Shown here: positions 16,283 to 25,217 of the stretch, piece after piece
Position numbering within the stretch: position 1 is the first letter of the stretch
Layout: each line of letters starts with the position of its first letter
DNA from: Streptomyces bluensis
GTDB lineage: Bacteria; Actinomycetota; Actinomycetes; Streptomycetales; Streptomycetaceae
Direction: 5' to 3'
Assembly (NCBI RefSeq): GCF_014650715.1
Contig: NZ_BMVM01000012.1
Coordinates: forward strand, 186,001 to 250,000
DNA: 64,000 bases
Translations under genes and position numbers: made by a program
The notes under the pieces: model-generated
Database searches by the model: none
Seen by the model: only the letters and a program-made list of their open reading frames with translations
Told to the model about the DNA's origin: nothing

Positions 16283-17686
16283 TCAGTGCAGGCGATCCGC
16301 CGTGGCCGTGGCCGCCAGGGCGAGGAGAGACGCCGTTTCGTCGAGGGCGGCCGGGTCGTCGGAGAGTCTGCTGGTGGCGACCCGTAGGTGAGGCTCGGTG
16401 TACGAGACGCAGTAGCGGGTGCCCGGTGACACCGTGACGCCTCGGGCGGCCATCGTGACCAGCGCGGACGTCTCGTCGGCCACCGGCACCCACAGCATGA
16501 GGCCGTCCTGGTTGCGGGTGCGTACGCCGTGCCCGTCCAGGCGGTCGGCCAGCGCTGTTCTGCGCCTGCCGTACCGGTCGGCGGCCTCCCGTACGCAGCG
16601 CGTGGCCGCCTCGTCCACGAGCAGGTGGGCCAGCGCGTCCTGGAGGATGCGGCTGGTCCAGCCGGTGCCGAACGTGCGCAGGACCCGGGCGCGTTCGACC
16701 AGTTCCCCCGGCCCGCCGACCACGCCGAGGCGCAGATCGGGGCCGTACGCCTTGGAGTACGAGCGCACCAGCGCGGTGCGGTGCGGCAGATGGACACCGA
16801 TGCTGGCGCCGGGGGTCGTGGCGAGCGGGCCGATGCCGTCGTCCTCGACCACGGTGACGTTCGGCGCGCTCTCCAGTAGGGCGGCAAGCGCGGCGGCCCG
16901 CCGCTCGGTGAGCGTCCAGCCGCAGGGGACCTGCGCCCGGGACTGATGCAGAAACAGTGCGGGGCGCTGGTCCAGGGCCTGGGACAGCGCATCCGGGAGC
17001 GGGCCCTCGTCGTCGCACGCGACCGGGACGACAGTTGCGTCCAGGGCATCCAGGATGTCGAGCAACCGCGCCGCCGTGGGATCCTCCACGACGACCCGGT
17101 CACCGGGCACGATCAGCGCCTGGCACAGCACCTGCACCCCTTCGTAGCCGCCGCCGACGGCCAGCCACGCCTCGGGCGTGAACGGCCAGGTGCCGCGCAC
17201 GGCGTCCAGCAGGGCGTCGGTGATGGGGGTACGGGAGTAGTCGTTGAGCTTGGGTGTCCGGGCGCCCGCGAGCAGTGCCTCGCCGAGCGGTGGCAGCAAC
17301 GCGGGGTCCGGGGCGGCGACGGCGAGGTCGAGGGTGAGGTGGGCGCCGAAATCGCCGACGCGCTCGTAGCGAACCGGGTGCGGTACCGACGGCGGGCCGC
17401 TGACCACGCTCCCGCGCCGCCCGAGCGTGGTGATCATTCGGTGCCGGCGCAGTACTGCCCATGCCTCCGCGACAGTGCTGGGACTGACGTCGAGCGCACC
17501 GGCGAGAGCCCGCACGGTGGGCAGTGCGCTGCCGGGCGCCAGCTCTCCCGACCGGATGAGATCGGTCATGGTGACCGCGATGCCCCGGGCGCTGGGGTCC
17601 TCTATGCGTGCCGCCAGCCGGGCGGTGGGCCACGTTCCCTGCCCGCCTCCGCCCTTGCCCCTGCCTCCGCCATCGGTCCCGGCCAT
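16283..17686 (-). CDS. MocR-type regulator: GntR wHTH fused to PLP-dependent aminotransferase fold
   Basis: 467 residues. The N-terminal GntR winged helix (residues about 25-100: SGELAPGSALPTVRALAGALDVSPSTVAEAWAVLRRHRMI) is followed by a fold-type I aminotransferase domain with the PLP lysine at Lys312 in SYSKAYGPDLRLG. MocR proteins sense PLP plus an amino compound and control divergent metabolic genes. The target here is almost certainly the five-gene operon starting at 17921. Between them is an AT-rich interval with an inverted repeat. The first 20 residues are Gly-rich and probably disordered. Confidence 0.9.
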   Translation of the reverse strand: MAGTDGGGRGKGGGGQGTWPTARLAARIEDPSARGIAVTMTDLIRSGELAPGSALPTVRALAGALDVSPSTVAEAWAVLRRHRMITTLGRRGSVVSGPPSVPHPVRYERVGDFGAHLTLDLAVAAPDPALLPPLGEALLAGARTPKLNDYSRTPITDALLDAVRGTWPFTPEAWLAVGGGYEGVQVLCQALIVPGDRVVVEDPTAARLLDILDALDATVVPVACDDEGPLPDALSQALDQRPALFLHQSRAQVPCGWTLTERRAAALAALLESAPNVTVVEDDGIGPLATTPGASIGVHLPHRTALVRSYSKAYGPDLRLGVVGGPGELVERARVLRTFGTGWTSRILQDALAHLLVDEAATRCVREAADRYGRRRTALADRLDGHGVRTRNQDGLMLWVPVADETSALVTMAARGVTVSPGTRYCVSYTEPHLRVATSRLSDDPAALDETASLLALAATATADRLH

Positions 17687-17771
17687 GCCGTTTCCCCCCG
17701 CTCACCTGGCCGTTCTCCCGCACCGACCCTCTGTCGCCGTATACGGCCCCGCAGGTTACGACACGGAAAAA

Positions 17772-17821
17772 CTATGTTCAGTAACAAAACGCATCTTGTT
17801 TGCATTCTGTTCTGAACAATA
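17772..17821. promoter_or_regulatory. AT-rich divergent promoter with inverted repeat, likely MocR site
   Basis: TGTTCAG (17775-17781) and CTGAACA (17812-17818) are perfect arms, extended to CTAT/ATAG flanks. They bracket an AT-rich 30-bp core that stands out in 70% GC surroundings and includes AACAAAAC and TTGTTTG. Position between the regulator and its probable operon supports an operator role. Confidence 0.55.
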
Positions 17822-17920
17822 GCCTGCCGCACATCGCATGGCCGAAAGAGAGCTATGCGCACCATGCAAGAACTTGTACCGCTCTGTGCGAGCTTGCTCG
17901 AAACGCTAGGAGTGCGCGCC

Positions 17921-18943
17921 GTGTCACGTCCGTCCCTCCCCACCGTCCGTCTGGGCCTGCGCGACTGGGACCATCTGGTGCCGCTGATGTCCGGACGGGT
18001 GCGGGTGCCGGGCTTCGACATACGGATCGACGCGCGGGAGATCACTCCGAACGTGCTCGCCGAGCCGGGCCTCGACGGCGGCGAGACCTCGTTCAGCCGC
18101 TATGTGCAGGCCCGTGCGGCGGGCGACGACCGGCTGATGGGTCTGCCCGCGTTCGTGATGCGCGGCTTTCGCCACCGCTGTGTGCTGGTGCGGACCGACA
18201 GCCCGATGCGTTCGCTGGACCAGCTCACCGGCACCCGTATCGGCCTCACCGGCTGGCCCGACTCCGGCAACACCTGGACCCGGGCGCTGATCCGTGCCGC
18301 GGGCGTGGACCTGTCCGGCATCACCTGGCGGGTCGGCCCGCTGGCCACCGGCGAGGTCGGCAAGGAACGGCTCGGGGACCGCCCGCTGCCGTCGAACGTC
18401 TCGGCCATGCCGGAGGGCGAGTCCCTGGTCGGGGAACTGGCCGCCGGACGCCTGGACGCGATCCTCACCCCCTTCATGCCGTCGGAGTTCTTCACCTCGG
18501 CAAGCCGCTTCCGGCATCTGCTGGACGACCACCCGGCCGCCGAGCGCGCCTACTGGTCGGCCACCGGATTCGTCCCCGGAATCCACCTGGTGACGCTGAA
18601 GAAGGAGGTCGTCGAGGCCCACCCCGAGTTGCCCGCCGCCCTCCTGGCGGGCCTGGAGGAGTCCAAGCACCACTGGCTCGGCCGCCGCAGGCTTCTCACC
18701 GACACCACACCCTGGCTGCTGCACGCGCTGACCGAGTCGGCCACGCTGTTCGGCCAGGACTGGATGCCGTACGGTACGGCGAGCAACGCGGCGATGACCG
18801 CCGCGTTCTGCGAGGAGCTGTACGCGCAGGGCATCTGGCCCGATCCGATCGACCCGGCCGTCGTCTTCCCGGAGCCCTTCCCGGAGCCCTTCCCGGAACC
18901 CGTCGCCCCCGGCCCGTCGGCCTCCGCCACAGCCGCCGTCTGA
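17921..18943 (+). CDS. Dihydroxyphthalate decarboxylase-like protein of the periplasmic-binding fold
   Basis: An AGGAG eight bases before GTG 17921 favours this start (340 residues); ATG 17855 would add 22 residues. The sequence LRLGLRDWDHLVPLMSG-type start, ETSFSRYVQARAAGD, FVMRGFRHRCVLVRTDSP and LTGTRIGLTGWPDSGNTWTRALI match the 4,5-dihydroxyphthalate decarboxylase/NMT1-like family, a type-2 binding-protein fold. No signal peptide or lipobox is visible, so it should be cytoplasmic. It may be an enzyme rather than a transport protein. The tail carries three FPEP repeats from a 12-bp unit at 18866-18901. First gene of the operon divergent from the MocR regulator. Confidence 0.8.
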   Translation: MSRPSLPTVRLGLRDWDHLVPLMSGRVRVPGFDIRIDAREITPNVLAEPGLDGGETSFSRYVQARAAGDDRLMGLPAFVMRGFRHRCVLVRTDSPMRSLDQLTGTRIGLTGWPDSGNTWTRALIRAAGVDLSGITWRVGPLATGEVGKERLGDRPLPSNVSAMPEGESLVGELAAGRLDAILTPFMPSEFFTSASRFRHLLDDHPAAERAYWSATGFVPGIHLVTLKKEVVEAHPELPAALLAGLEESKHHWLGRRRLLTDTTPWLLHALTESATLFGQDWMPYGTASNAAMTAAFCEELYAQGIWPDPIDPAVVFPEPFPEPFPEPVAPGPSASATAAV

Positions 18944-18951
18944 AGCCCCGG

Positions 18952-19140
18952 GCCCGCCGCTCCTCCTCCTTTCCCCGCTCCCTGAACTCTCCCCCTGATC
19001 CGCTCCCTGACCCTCCCCCTGATCCGCATCTCCTCGGCCCACTCCCCTTCGCTGTTCCCCCGCTCCCCTCCCTCACCGCCTCCCCTTACCTTCCCCTGGC
19101 AGTTTTACCCCTGTCTGATCCACTTCCTCCCCGCTCGATC
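18952..19140. other. Pyrimidine-rich spacer before the nitrilase gene
   Basis: On the plus strand the stretch is dominated by C and T (repeated CTCCCT, CCCCTGATCCG and similar). No ORF or clear hairpin is seen. It may be a relic of repeat expansion, or an unstructured leader for the downstream genes. Confidence 0.5.
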
Positions 19141-19172
19141 CACCTGCCGACCCACCCTGGAGCAACCCGCTC

Positions 19173-19991
19173 ATGCGCATCGCCGTAGGACAGTTCGCCG
19201 CCAGTCCCGACTGGAAGGACAACCTGACCGCCTGTATCGACCTCGCTGCCGAGGCGGACCAGGGCGGCGCCGATCTGCTCGTACTTCCCGAGGGCGTACT
19301 GGCCCGCTTCACCGAGGACCGCCACCGCATCCGTGAGGTGGCACAGCCGCTGGACGGCCCGTTCGTCACCGAACTGGCCGCGGCCACCGCACGGAGCGCC
19401 ACCTCCATCGTGGTCGGCATCCACGAACCGTCCGACGACGGCCGGGTCTTCAACACGCTGGTGGTGCTGCGCGCGGGCGAACTCATCGCCCGCTACCGCA
19501 AGATCCACCTCTACGACGCCTTCGGCGACCAGGAGTCCGCCAACGTCCGCCCCGCCGACGAACCGCCCGTGGTGGTCGAGGTGGCCGGCACCAAGGTCGG
19601 CCTCATGACCTGCTACGACGTACGCTTCCCGGAACTGGCCCGGCTGCTGGCCGACGCCGGTGCCGAGGTGCTGGTGCTCCCGGCGGCCTGGGTGCGCGGC
19701 CCGGCCAAGGAGCGCCACTGGGAGGTCATGGTCACCGCGCGGGCCCTGGAGAACACCTGCTGGGTCGCGGCCAGCGGCGAGTGCGGCCCGCGCAACATCG
19801 GCAACAGCCTCATCGTCGACCCGCTCGGCACCGTCCGCTCCCGGCTCGCCGCCGCGCCGGGGCTGGCCTGGGCCGAGGCGGACCCGGGCGTCACCGCGGC
19901 CGCCCGTGGCACCCTCCCCGTCCTCGCCAACCGACGGTTCGCCGTCGACCCCACTGTCCGTCCCCTCGGCAGCCTTCCCCTCGGAGCCTGA
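19173..19991 (+). CDS. Carbon-nitrogen hydrolase (nitrilase superfamily)
   Basis: 272 residues, a complete nitrilase-fold amidase with the catalytic triad Glu40 (LVLPEG), Lys110 (ARYRKIHLYD) and Cys147 (LMTCYDVRFPE). The family hydrolyses amides, carbamoyl compounds or deaminated glutathione. The DVRFPE block is closest to the Nit/omega-amidase branch. It is followed two bases later by a lipoprotein of an ABC importer, so import and hydrolysis of one substrate are likely linked. Substrate unknown. The ATG follows a TGGAG. Confidence 0.9.
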   Translation: MRIAVGQFAASPDWKDNLTACIDLAAEADQGGADLLVLPEGVLARFTEDRHRIREVAQPLDGPFVTELAAATARSATSIVVGIHEPSDDGRVFNTLVVLRAGELIARYRKIHLYDAFGDQESANVRPADEPPVVVEVAGTKVGLMTCYDVRFPELARLLADAGAEVLVLPAAWVRGPAKERHWEVMVTARALENTCWVAASGECGPRNIGNSLIVDPLGTVRSRLAAAPGLAWAEADPGVTAAARGTLPVLANRRFAVDPTVRPLGSLPLGA

Positions 19992-19992
19992 C

Positions 19993-20937
19993 ATGCGCAA
20001 CATGTTCACCAGACGTATCGCCCTCACCGTCGGTGCCCTTTCCTGCACCGCCCTGCTGGCCGCGTGCGGCGGCAACCCGCCGCAGGCCGGAACCGGCGGG
20101 AAGGACTCTTCCGCCACCACCGGCTCGGGAGCCAAGGTCACCATGGACCAGGCGCTGCACGACCAGCTGCCCGCCAAGGTGGTCAAGGCCGGAAAGCTGA
20201 TCTCGGTCAACAACGGCTCCTTCCCTCCGTACGAGATCGCCGGCTCGGACGGTCACCACCTCACCGGTGCCTCCGCGGACCTGTCGACCGCGCTCGGCCA
20301 GCTTCTCGGCGTCACCATCGAGCACGTCACGGCGGACGGGCTGCCGAGCGAGCTGACGGGCATCAAGGCCGGGCGGTACGACTTCGCCGTCGGCCCGATC
20401 GGTGACTTCAAGGACCGGCAGGGCGCCAACGACTTCGTGGACTGGGTGCGCGAGTTCGTCGTCTTCGCCGTACCCAAGGACAACCCGAAGAAGATCACCT
20501 CCCTCGACACCGCCTGCGGCCGGAAGATCGCGGTCATGGCCGGCGGCTCCGCCGAGGGCGTCATCAAGACCCAGTCCCAGACCTGTGAGAAGGACGGCAA
20601 GCCCGCCGTCCAGGTGCAGTCGTACAAGGACCAGCCGTCCTCGATCCTCGCCGTCAAGTCCGGCCGCGCCGACGCCTTCTTCTCCTCACAGGCGCCGCTC
20701 ACGTACTTCGTGCAGCAGTCGAAGGGCGAGCTCGAACTGTCCGGCACCGGGCAGTCCAACGGGTTCGACACCCTCTACCAGGGTGCCGTCGTCCCCAAGA
20801 ACGGCGAGCTGCGCGACGTGCTGCTCAAGGCGTTCCAGAAGCTCATGGACGACGGCACCTACGGCCAGATCATGAAGAAGTGGGGCCTTGAGGACAACGA
20901 GCTGAAGCAGGCGGGCATCAACCTCGCCACGTCCTAG
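19993..20937 (+). CDS. Amino-acid-type ABC transporter substrate-binding lipoprotein
   Basis: 314 residues. The signal sequence ends in a lipobox (LLAAC, Cys25), so the protein is anchored to the membrane outer face. The mature part is a family-3 solute-binding protein: GKLISVNNGSFPPYEI, LSTALGQLLGVTIE, ADAFFSSQAPLTY and a final DDGTYGQIMKKWGL block. It begins two bases after the nitrilase stop. Together with the next two genes it makes a complete importer. Ligands of this family are usually polar amino acids or similar small zwitterions. Confidence 0.9.
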   Translation: MRNMFTRRIALTVGALSCTALLAACGGNPPQAGTGGKDSSATTGSGAKVTMDQALHDQLPAKVVKAGKLISVNNGSFPPYEIAGSDGHHLTGASADLSTALGQLLGVTIEHVTADGLPSELTGIKAGRYDFAVGPIGDFKDRQGANDFVDWVREFVVFAVPKDNPKKITSLDTACGRKIAVMAGGSAEGVIKTQSQTCEKDGKPAVQVQSYKDQPSSILAVKSGRADAFFSSQAPLTYFVQQSKGELELSGTGQSNGFDTLYQGAVVPKNGELRDVLLKAFQKLMDDGTYGQIMKKWGLEDNELKQAGINLATS

Positions 20938-20984
20938 GCACCAGCGCCGGACCACTCATGAAAGCGAAAGGAGGTGAGCCGTCC

Positions 20985-22058
20985 ATGGCCACCCCACCAC
21001 CCTCCCCTGACTCCGGGACCTGCACCGACAGCGACACCGACACCCCGGCGGTCGCCATCGGGGTACGGCCGAAGGGCGCCGAAGGCCCCGAGGAGCCCAA
21101 GGGGTCGCACGACGCGGGCGACGTGGACGTGGCCCACGCCGTCCCCGTACGGCATCCGCTGCGCTGGCTGTCCGTGGCGGTCCTGGCCGTGCTCGCCGCA
21201 CAGCTGGGGCACTTCCTGGTCACCAATCCGAACTTCGAATGGGGCACGGTCGGCGACTACTTCGGCGCACAGGTCTTCGGCCAGGGCATCGCCACCACCG
21301 TCAAACTCACCTTGGTGGCCATGGCGATCGGCATCGTGGGCGGGGTGCTCGTCGCGGTGGGGCGCATGTCGGAGAACCGGGTGCTCAGCTCGGTCTGCGG
21401 GGCGTACGTCTGGTTCTTCCGCGGCATCCCCGTGCTGGTGCAGCTCATCTTCTGGTACAACCTCTCGGCGCTGCTGCCCCGGATCTCCGTCGGCATCCCC
21501 TTCGGCCCCGAGTTCGTCAGCGCCCAGACCAACTCTCTGATCAGCCCGTGGCTCGCGGCCATCCTCGGCCTCGGTCTCAACGAGGCCGCCTACATGGCGG
21601 AGATCGTGCGCGGCGGTCTGCTCGGCGTCGACCACGGCCAGACCGAGGCCGCCTCGGCACTCGGCATGGGCCGGGCGCGGATCCTGCGCCGGATCGTGCT
21701 GCCGCAGGCCATGCGCTTCATCGTGCCGCCCACCGGCAGCCAGGTCATCAACATGCTCAAGGCGACCTCGCTGGTGAGCGTGATCGCCCTGGCCGATCTG
21801 CTGTACACCGCGCAATCGATCTACAACCGCACCTTCGAGACCATCCCCCTGCTCATCGTGGCCTGCCTCTGGTACCTGGTCATGACCTCGGTGCTGTACA
21901 TCGGGCAGTCGTTCATCGAACGCCACTACGCCCGTGGCAGCAGCCGGAACGCACCGCAGAGCTTCTGGGACTTCGCGCTCTTCCGGCGGCGTACGCCACG
22001 TGCACCGCTCGCAGCGTCCGAAACCGCGTCGGCGCCCGAATCGGAGACCTCCTCATGA
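20985..22058 (+). CDS. Amino-acid-type ABC transporter permease
   Basis: The strong ribosome site AAAGGAGGTGA at 20967-20977 fixes the ATG at 20985; an upstream in-frame ATG (20958) lies before that site. The 357-residue protein has an unusual polar N-terminal 45 residues, then a HisMQ-type permease: one early helix (LSVAVLAVLAAQLGHFLV), VFGQGIATTVKLTLVAMAIGIV, FFRGIPVLVQLIFWYN, and the EAA loop (EIVRGGLLGVDHGQTEAASALGMGRARILRRIVLPQAMR, in part). It probably works as a homodimer, as no second permease gene is present. Confidence 0.92.
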   Translation: MATPPPSPDSGTCTDSDTDTPAVAIGVRPKGAEGPEEPKGSHDAGDVDVAHAVPVRHPLRWLSVAVLAVLAAQLGHFLVTNPNFEWGTVGDYFGAQVFGQGIATTVKLTLVAMAIGIVGGVLVAVGRMSENRVLSSVCGAYVWFFRGIPVLVQLIFWYNLSALLPRISVGIPFGPEFVSAQTNSLISPWLAAILGLGLNEAAYMAEIVRGGLLGVDHGQTEAASALGMGRARILRRIVLPQAMRFIVPPTGSQVINMLKATSLVSVIALADLLYTAQSIYNRTFETIPLLIVACLWYLVMTSVLYIGQSFIERHYARGSSRNAPQSFWDFALFRRRTPRAPLAASETASAPESETSS

Positions 22059-22897
22059 CGACCAGGACCACAGGCACGGGCACGGCCATGGGCACGGGCC
22101 TGACCACGAAGGCGACGGATGTCGCCCCGGCCGCAGGGACGCCGATGGTGCGGGCGCACCAGGTGCACAAGCGGTTCGGGCATCTGGAAGTACTCAAGGG
22201 CATCGACCTGGAGGTGGGCTCCGGGGAGGTCGTCGTGCTGCTCGGTCCGTCCGGCTCGGGCAAGTCGACGTTCCTGCGCTGTGTCAACAACCTGGAGCAG
22301 ATCGACTCGGGCTCCATCCACGTCGAGAGCGAACTGATCGGCTTTCGCCGGTCCGGCTCCCGGGTCCACCATCTGCGCCCGCGTGAGGCGACCCGGCAGC
22401 GGCGGGACATCGGCATGGTGTTCCAGCACTTCAACCTGTTCCCGCACCAGACCGTCCTGGCCAACATCATGGAGGCCCCCGTCGGGGTACTCCGGGTCGC
22501 CAGGCCCGAGGCACGAAAGACGGCGCTGCGGCTGCTGGAGCAGGTGGGTCTGGCCGACAAGGCGGACGCCTATCCCCGGCAGCTCTCCGGGGGACAGCAG
22601 CAGCGGGTGGCCATCGCCCGCGCCCTGGCGATGCGGCCCAAGCTGATGCTCTTCGACGAGCCGACCAGCGCGCTCGACCCCGAGCTGGTGGGCGAGGTCC
22701 TCGCCACCATGCGCGACCTGGCCCGGGGCGGCCTCACCATGCTGGTGGTCACGCATGAGATCGGCTTCGCCCGGGAGGTCGCCGACCGTGTGGTCTTCAT
22801 GGACGGTGGCCGCATCGTGGAGAGCGGCACCCCCGAACAGGTCCTGGATCACCCGGCGAACCCTCGCACGCGGGCGTTCCTGAGCCGGTTCCTGTGA
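22055..22897 (+). CDS. Amino-acid-type ABC transporter ATP-binding protein
   Basis: 280 residues from ATG 22055, which overlaps the permease stop (ATGA). Walker A GPSGSGKST, Q-loop MVFQHFNLFPHQTV, signature LSGGQQQRVAIARAL, Walker B LMLFDEPTSALDPE and the H-switch VTHEIGF are all intact, as in GlnQ/HisP. The first 30 residues are Thr/Gly-rich and low-complexity. Last gene of the MocR-divergent operon. Confidence 0.95.
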   Translation: MTTRTTGTGTAMGTGLTTKATDVAPAAGTPMVRAHQVHKRFGHLEVLKGIDLEVGSGEVVVLLGPSGSGKSTFLRCVNNLEQIDSGSIHVESELIGFRRSGSRVHHLRPREATRQRRDIGMVFQHFNLFPHQTVLANIMEAPVGVLRVARPEARKTALRLLEQVGLADKADAYPRQLSGGQQQRVAIARALAMRPKLMLFDEPTSALDPELVGEVLATMRDLARGGLTMLVVTHEIGFAREVADRVVFMDGGRIVESGTPEQVLDHPANPRTRAFLSRFL

Positions 22898-22980
22898 TCC
22901 GGGCCGGCTTGCGGCACCCCGGCCGGACCGTGACCTGCCTCACGATCCATGAATAGTTGCACAACCTTTAAAATGTTGCC

Positions 22981-23214
22981 ATGGAGAAGACCAGCGACGC
23001 GACGGGACGGGAGACCGCGGTGCTCGACGGAGGACCCGCGGACGGGATGCGGATGACGGTCTCCGACCGGCCGCGCGTGATCCAGGTGACGTACCCCTGC
23101 CAGCCGGAGGCCGCGCCGCACGGTGTGCGCGTGGAAGGGGTGTACGTCTACCGCCGCGACTACCGCGTGACCGGCGAACCGCTCCGGTACGGCTTCGACA
23201 TCGCCAGCCCCTGA
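22981..23214 (+). CDS. Conserved hypothetical small protein
   Basis: 77 residues, no Shine-Dalgarno. The ATG lies only a few bases after an AT-rich TAAAAT, which would allow a leaderless transcript. The sequence has a compact beta pattern (AVLDGGPADGMRMTV, GVRVEGVYVYRRDYRVTG, LRYGFDIAS). I do not recognise the family with certainty; similar short proteins occur in Streptomyces. A TTGCACAA element sits at 22957-22964, related to the TTGCGCAA sites described further on. Confidence 0.65.
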   Translation: MEKTSDATGRETAVLDGGPADGMRMTVSDRPRVIQVTYPCQPEAAPHGVRVEGVYVYRRDYRVTGEPLRYGFDIASP

Positions 23215-23277
23215 GGCGCGGGAAGGTGTCGGCGCCCAGCGGGCCGGCCCACTCCCGGCGGACGGGCGGGCCGGCGC

Positions 23278-23484
23278 TCAGCGGGCCGAGTCGTCCCCGG
23301 CGGGCGCGCCCCCCGCCGGACCCGCGGGCTCGTCGCCCTTCATGGCCCTGGCCTCGCTCTTGAGGATGCGCATCGATCTGCCCAGCCCGCGGGCGGCCTC
23401 GGGCAGCTTCTTCGAACCGAACAGCACGATGATCGTGATCGCCACGATCAGCAGGTGCCAGGGCGCCAGTCCGTTGCGGAGCAC
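23278..23484 (-). CDS. TatA-like twin-arginine translocase subunit
   Basis: 68 residues from GTG 23484, preceded by a purine-rich GAGAGGGGG. The layout is that of TatA/E: a short N-terminus, one membrane helix (WHLLIVAITIIVLFGSKKLP) ending with the conserved FGSKKLPEAARGLGRSM amphipathic helix, then a charged tail. TatA forms the pore for folded proteins with RR signals. tatC is not in the window, so this is likely an extra TatA copy. It is divergent from the LCP gene. Confidence 0.85.
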   Translation of the reverse strand: MLRNGLAPWHLLIVAITIIVLFGSKKLPEAARGLGRSMRILKSEARAMKGDEPAGPAGGAPAGDDSAR

Positions 23485-23515
23485 CCCGCCCACCCCCTCT
23501 CCCACTCTTGCTATA

Positions 23516-23536
23516 TTGCGCAACTATACAACTCAT
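23516..23536. promoter_or_regulatory. Bipartite motif TTGCGCAA-N5-CAACTCAT in the tatA/LCP divergent promoter
   Basis: TTGCGCAA at 23516-23523 and CAACTCAT at 23529-23536 flank CTATA. The same two 8-mers with the same 5-bp gap recur at 29707-29727 between terD and the GlsB gene. Palindromic TTGCGCAA suggests a dimeric regulator; which one is unknown. Confidence 0.6.
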
Positions 23537-23590
23537 GGGATGAGGTCAGTTCGTCCCTTCCGTACGAGCCGGACGGACGAGGGCGCGCCG

Positions 23591-25192
23591 ATGACCACCA
23601 CCAGCGAGCAGACCACTCCCTCGCGCCGCCGGCGCCAGTCGGAGCCGCGCGGCCGTCGCAGGGCCCGCGGTGGCCGCGCGGCACAGCGCCGCGCCCGCGG
23701 CCCGCTGCGGACGGCACTGCTCGTCGCGCTGGCCGTGGCGGTGCTCGGCACGGCCGGCCTGGGCTGGATCTACCTGAAGCTGAACGGCGACATCGACACC
23801 TTCGACGGGGACGGCCTGTCCAGGGACCGCCCGGACGCCGGATCGTCCAAGGGCCAGAACGTCCTGGTCATCGGCTCGGACGCGCGTACCGGCGGCAACA
23901 GCGCGCTGGGCGGCGGCAGCAAGGACGACATCGGACGCTCCGACACCGCGTTCCTGCTGCACATCTACGCCGACCGCAAGCACGCGATAGCGGTGTCCGT
24001 CCCCCGCGACACCCTGGTCACCATCCCGCCCTGCAAACTGCCCGACGGCACCTGGACGCGGACCCAGCCCGACACCATGTTCAACGCGGCCTTCTCGGTC
24101 GGGCAGACCGCGAAGGGCAACCCGGCCTGCACCCAGAACACGGTGGAGGAGCTCACCGGGCTGCGCGTCGACCACACGGTCGTCGTCGACTTCAAGGGCT
24201 TCGCGGCGCTGACGGACGTCGTCGGCGGGGTGGAGGTGTGCGTCCCGGGGGACATCTACCAGGGGGATCTCAACCCCAGCCGCACCACCAAGGGCGAGCT
24301 GATCTTCAAGGAGGGCGAGCAGACCGTCTCCGGCCAGAAGGCCCTGGACTACGTCCGCCTCCGGCACGGCATCGGCGACGGCTCCGACATAGGCCGGATC
24401 AAACGCCAGCAGGCATTCGTCTCCAGCCTCCTGAAGAAGATAAAGAGCGACGGGCTCACCCCGACCAGACTGCTGCCGCTCGCCACCGCCGCCACCGAGT
24501 CCATGACCGTCGACCCCGGACTCGGCACGGCGGACAAGCTGATCTCCTTCGCCATGTCGCTGAAGGACATCGATCTGCACAACACCAAGTTCGTGACCAT
24601 CCCCTGGCGCTACGAGGGTTCGCGCGTCGCGGTCGTCGAGCCGGACGCCTCCGCTCTGTGGGCCGCGCTGAAGGACGACCGCACCATCGACGGCAAGGAC
24701 GCCAGCGGAAAGAGCGGGAAGAAGAGCACCGAGCGCACCCCCACGGCGTCAGCCGCCGCGTCGGCGACCCCGGCCGGCGACGACGCCTCTGATGTCCCCG
24801 GGGACGTCTCCGGGGACGGTGCCGAAGTCGCCGTCTACAACGGCACCACCACCAGCGGCCTGGCCTCCGAGGCCGCCGCCACGCTCACCGAGCACGGCTT
24901 CACCGTCACCGGCACCGCCAACGCGAGCAGCCAGCAGCACGCCACCACGGTCATCCAGTACGGGCCGGGCCTGCGGAGCCGGGCCGAGACGGTCGCCGAG
25001 CTCTTCCCCGGCGCCCGGCTGGAGGCCATCGACGGCTCGGTCGTCAACGTGGTCGTCGGCGCCTCCTACACCGGTGCGGGTGCCTCCGCCCCGGCGTCGA
25101 CGCCGTCCGCCGTCCCCGGTTCGGTGGCCGACGGCGCCCGCTCGGCGGACGACGACCTGTGCTCCGACCTGTCGTACGGCTCCGGCGGCTGA
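23591..25192 (+). CDS. LytR-CpsA-Psr (LCP) family cell-wall glycopolymer ligase
   Basis: 533 residues. A basic cytoplasmic N-terminus (many Arg) precedes one membrane helix (LLVALAVAVLGTAGLGWIYL, residues about 43-62). The LCP domain follows: NVLVIGSDART, RSDTAFLLHI, AVSVPRDTLV, GGVEVCVPGDIYQGDLN, LDYVRLRHGIGDGSDIGRIKRQQ. These include the Arg/Asp residues that bind polyprenyl pyrophosphate. A Ser/Thr-rich linker leads to a LytR_C domain (VAVYNGTTTSGLA...LTEHGFTV) near residues 415-500. LCP enzymes attach teichoic-acid or arabinogalactan-like polymers to peptidoglycan. The start after GAGGGCGCGCCG is reasonable. Confidence 0.9.
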   Translation: MTTTSEQTTPSRRRRQSEPRGRRRARGGRAAQRRARGPLRTALLVALAVAVLGTAGLGWIYLKLNGDIDTFDGDGLSRDRPDAGSSKGQNVLVIGSDARTGGNSALGGGSKDDIGRSDTAFLLHIYADRKHAIAVSVPRDTLVTIPPCKLPDGTWTRTQPDTMFNAAFSVGQTAKGNPACTQNTVEELTGLRVDHTVVVDFKGFAALTDVVGGVEVCVPGDIYQGDLNPSRTTKGELIFKEGEQTVSGQKALDYVRLRHGIGDGSDIGRIKRQQAFVSSLLKKIKSDGLTPTRLLPLATAATESMTVDPGLGTADKLISFAMSLKDIDLHNTKFVTIPWRYEGSRVAVVEPDASALWAALKDDRTIDGKDASGKSGKKSTERTPTASAAASATPAGDDASDVPGDVSGDGAEVAVYNGTTTSGLASEAAATLTEHGFTVTGTANASSQQHATTVIQYGPGLRSRAETVAELFPGARLEAIDGSVVNVVVGASYTGAGASAPASTPSAVPGSVADGARSADDDLCSDLSYGSGG

Positions 25193-25217
25193 CCGGACGC
25201 CGCGGCCCGGCCGCGCC

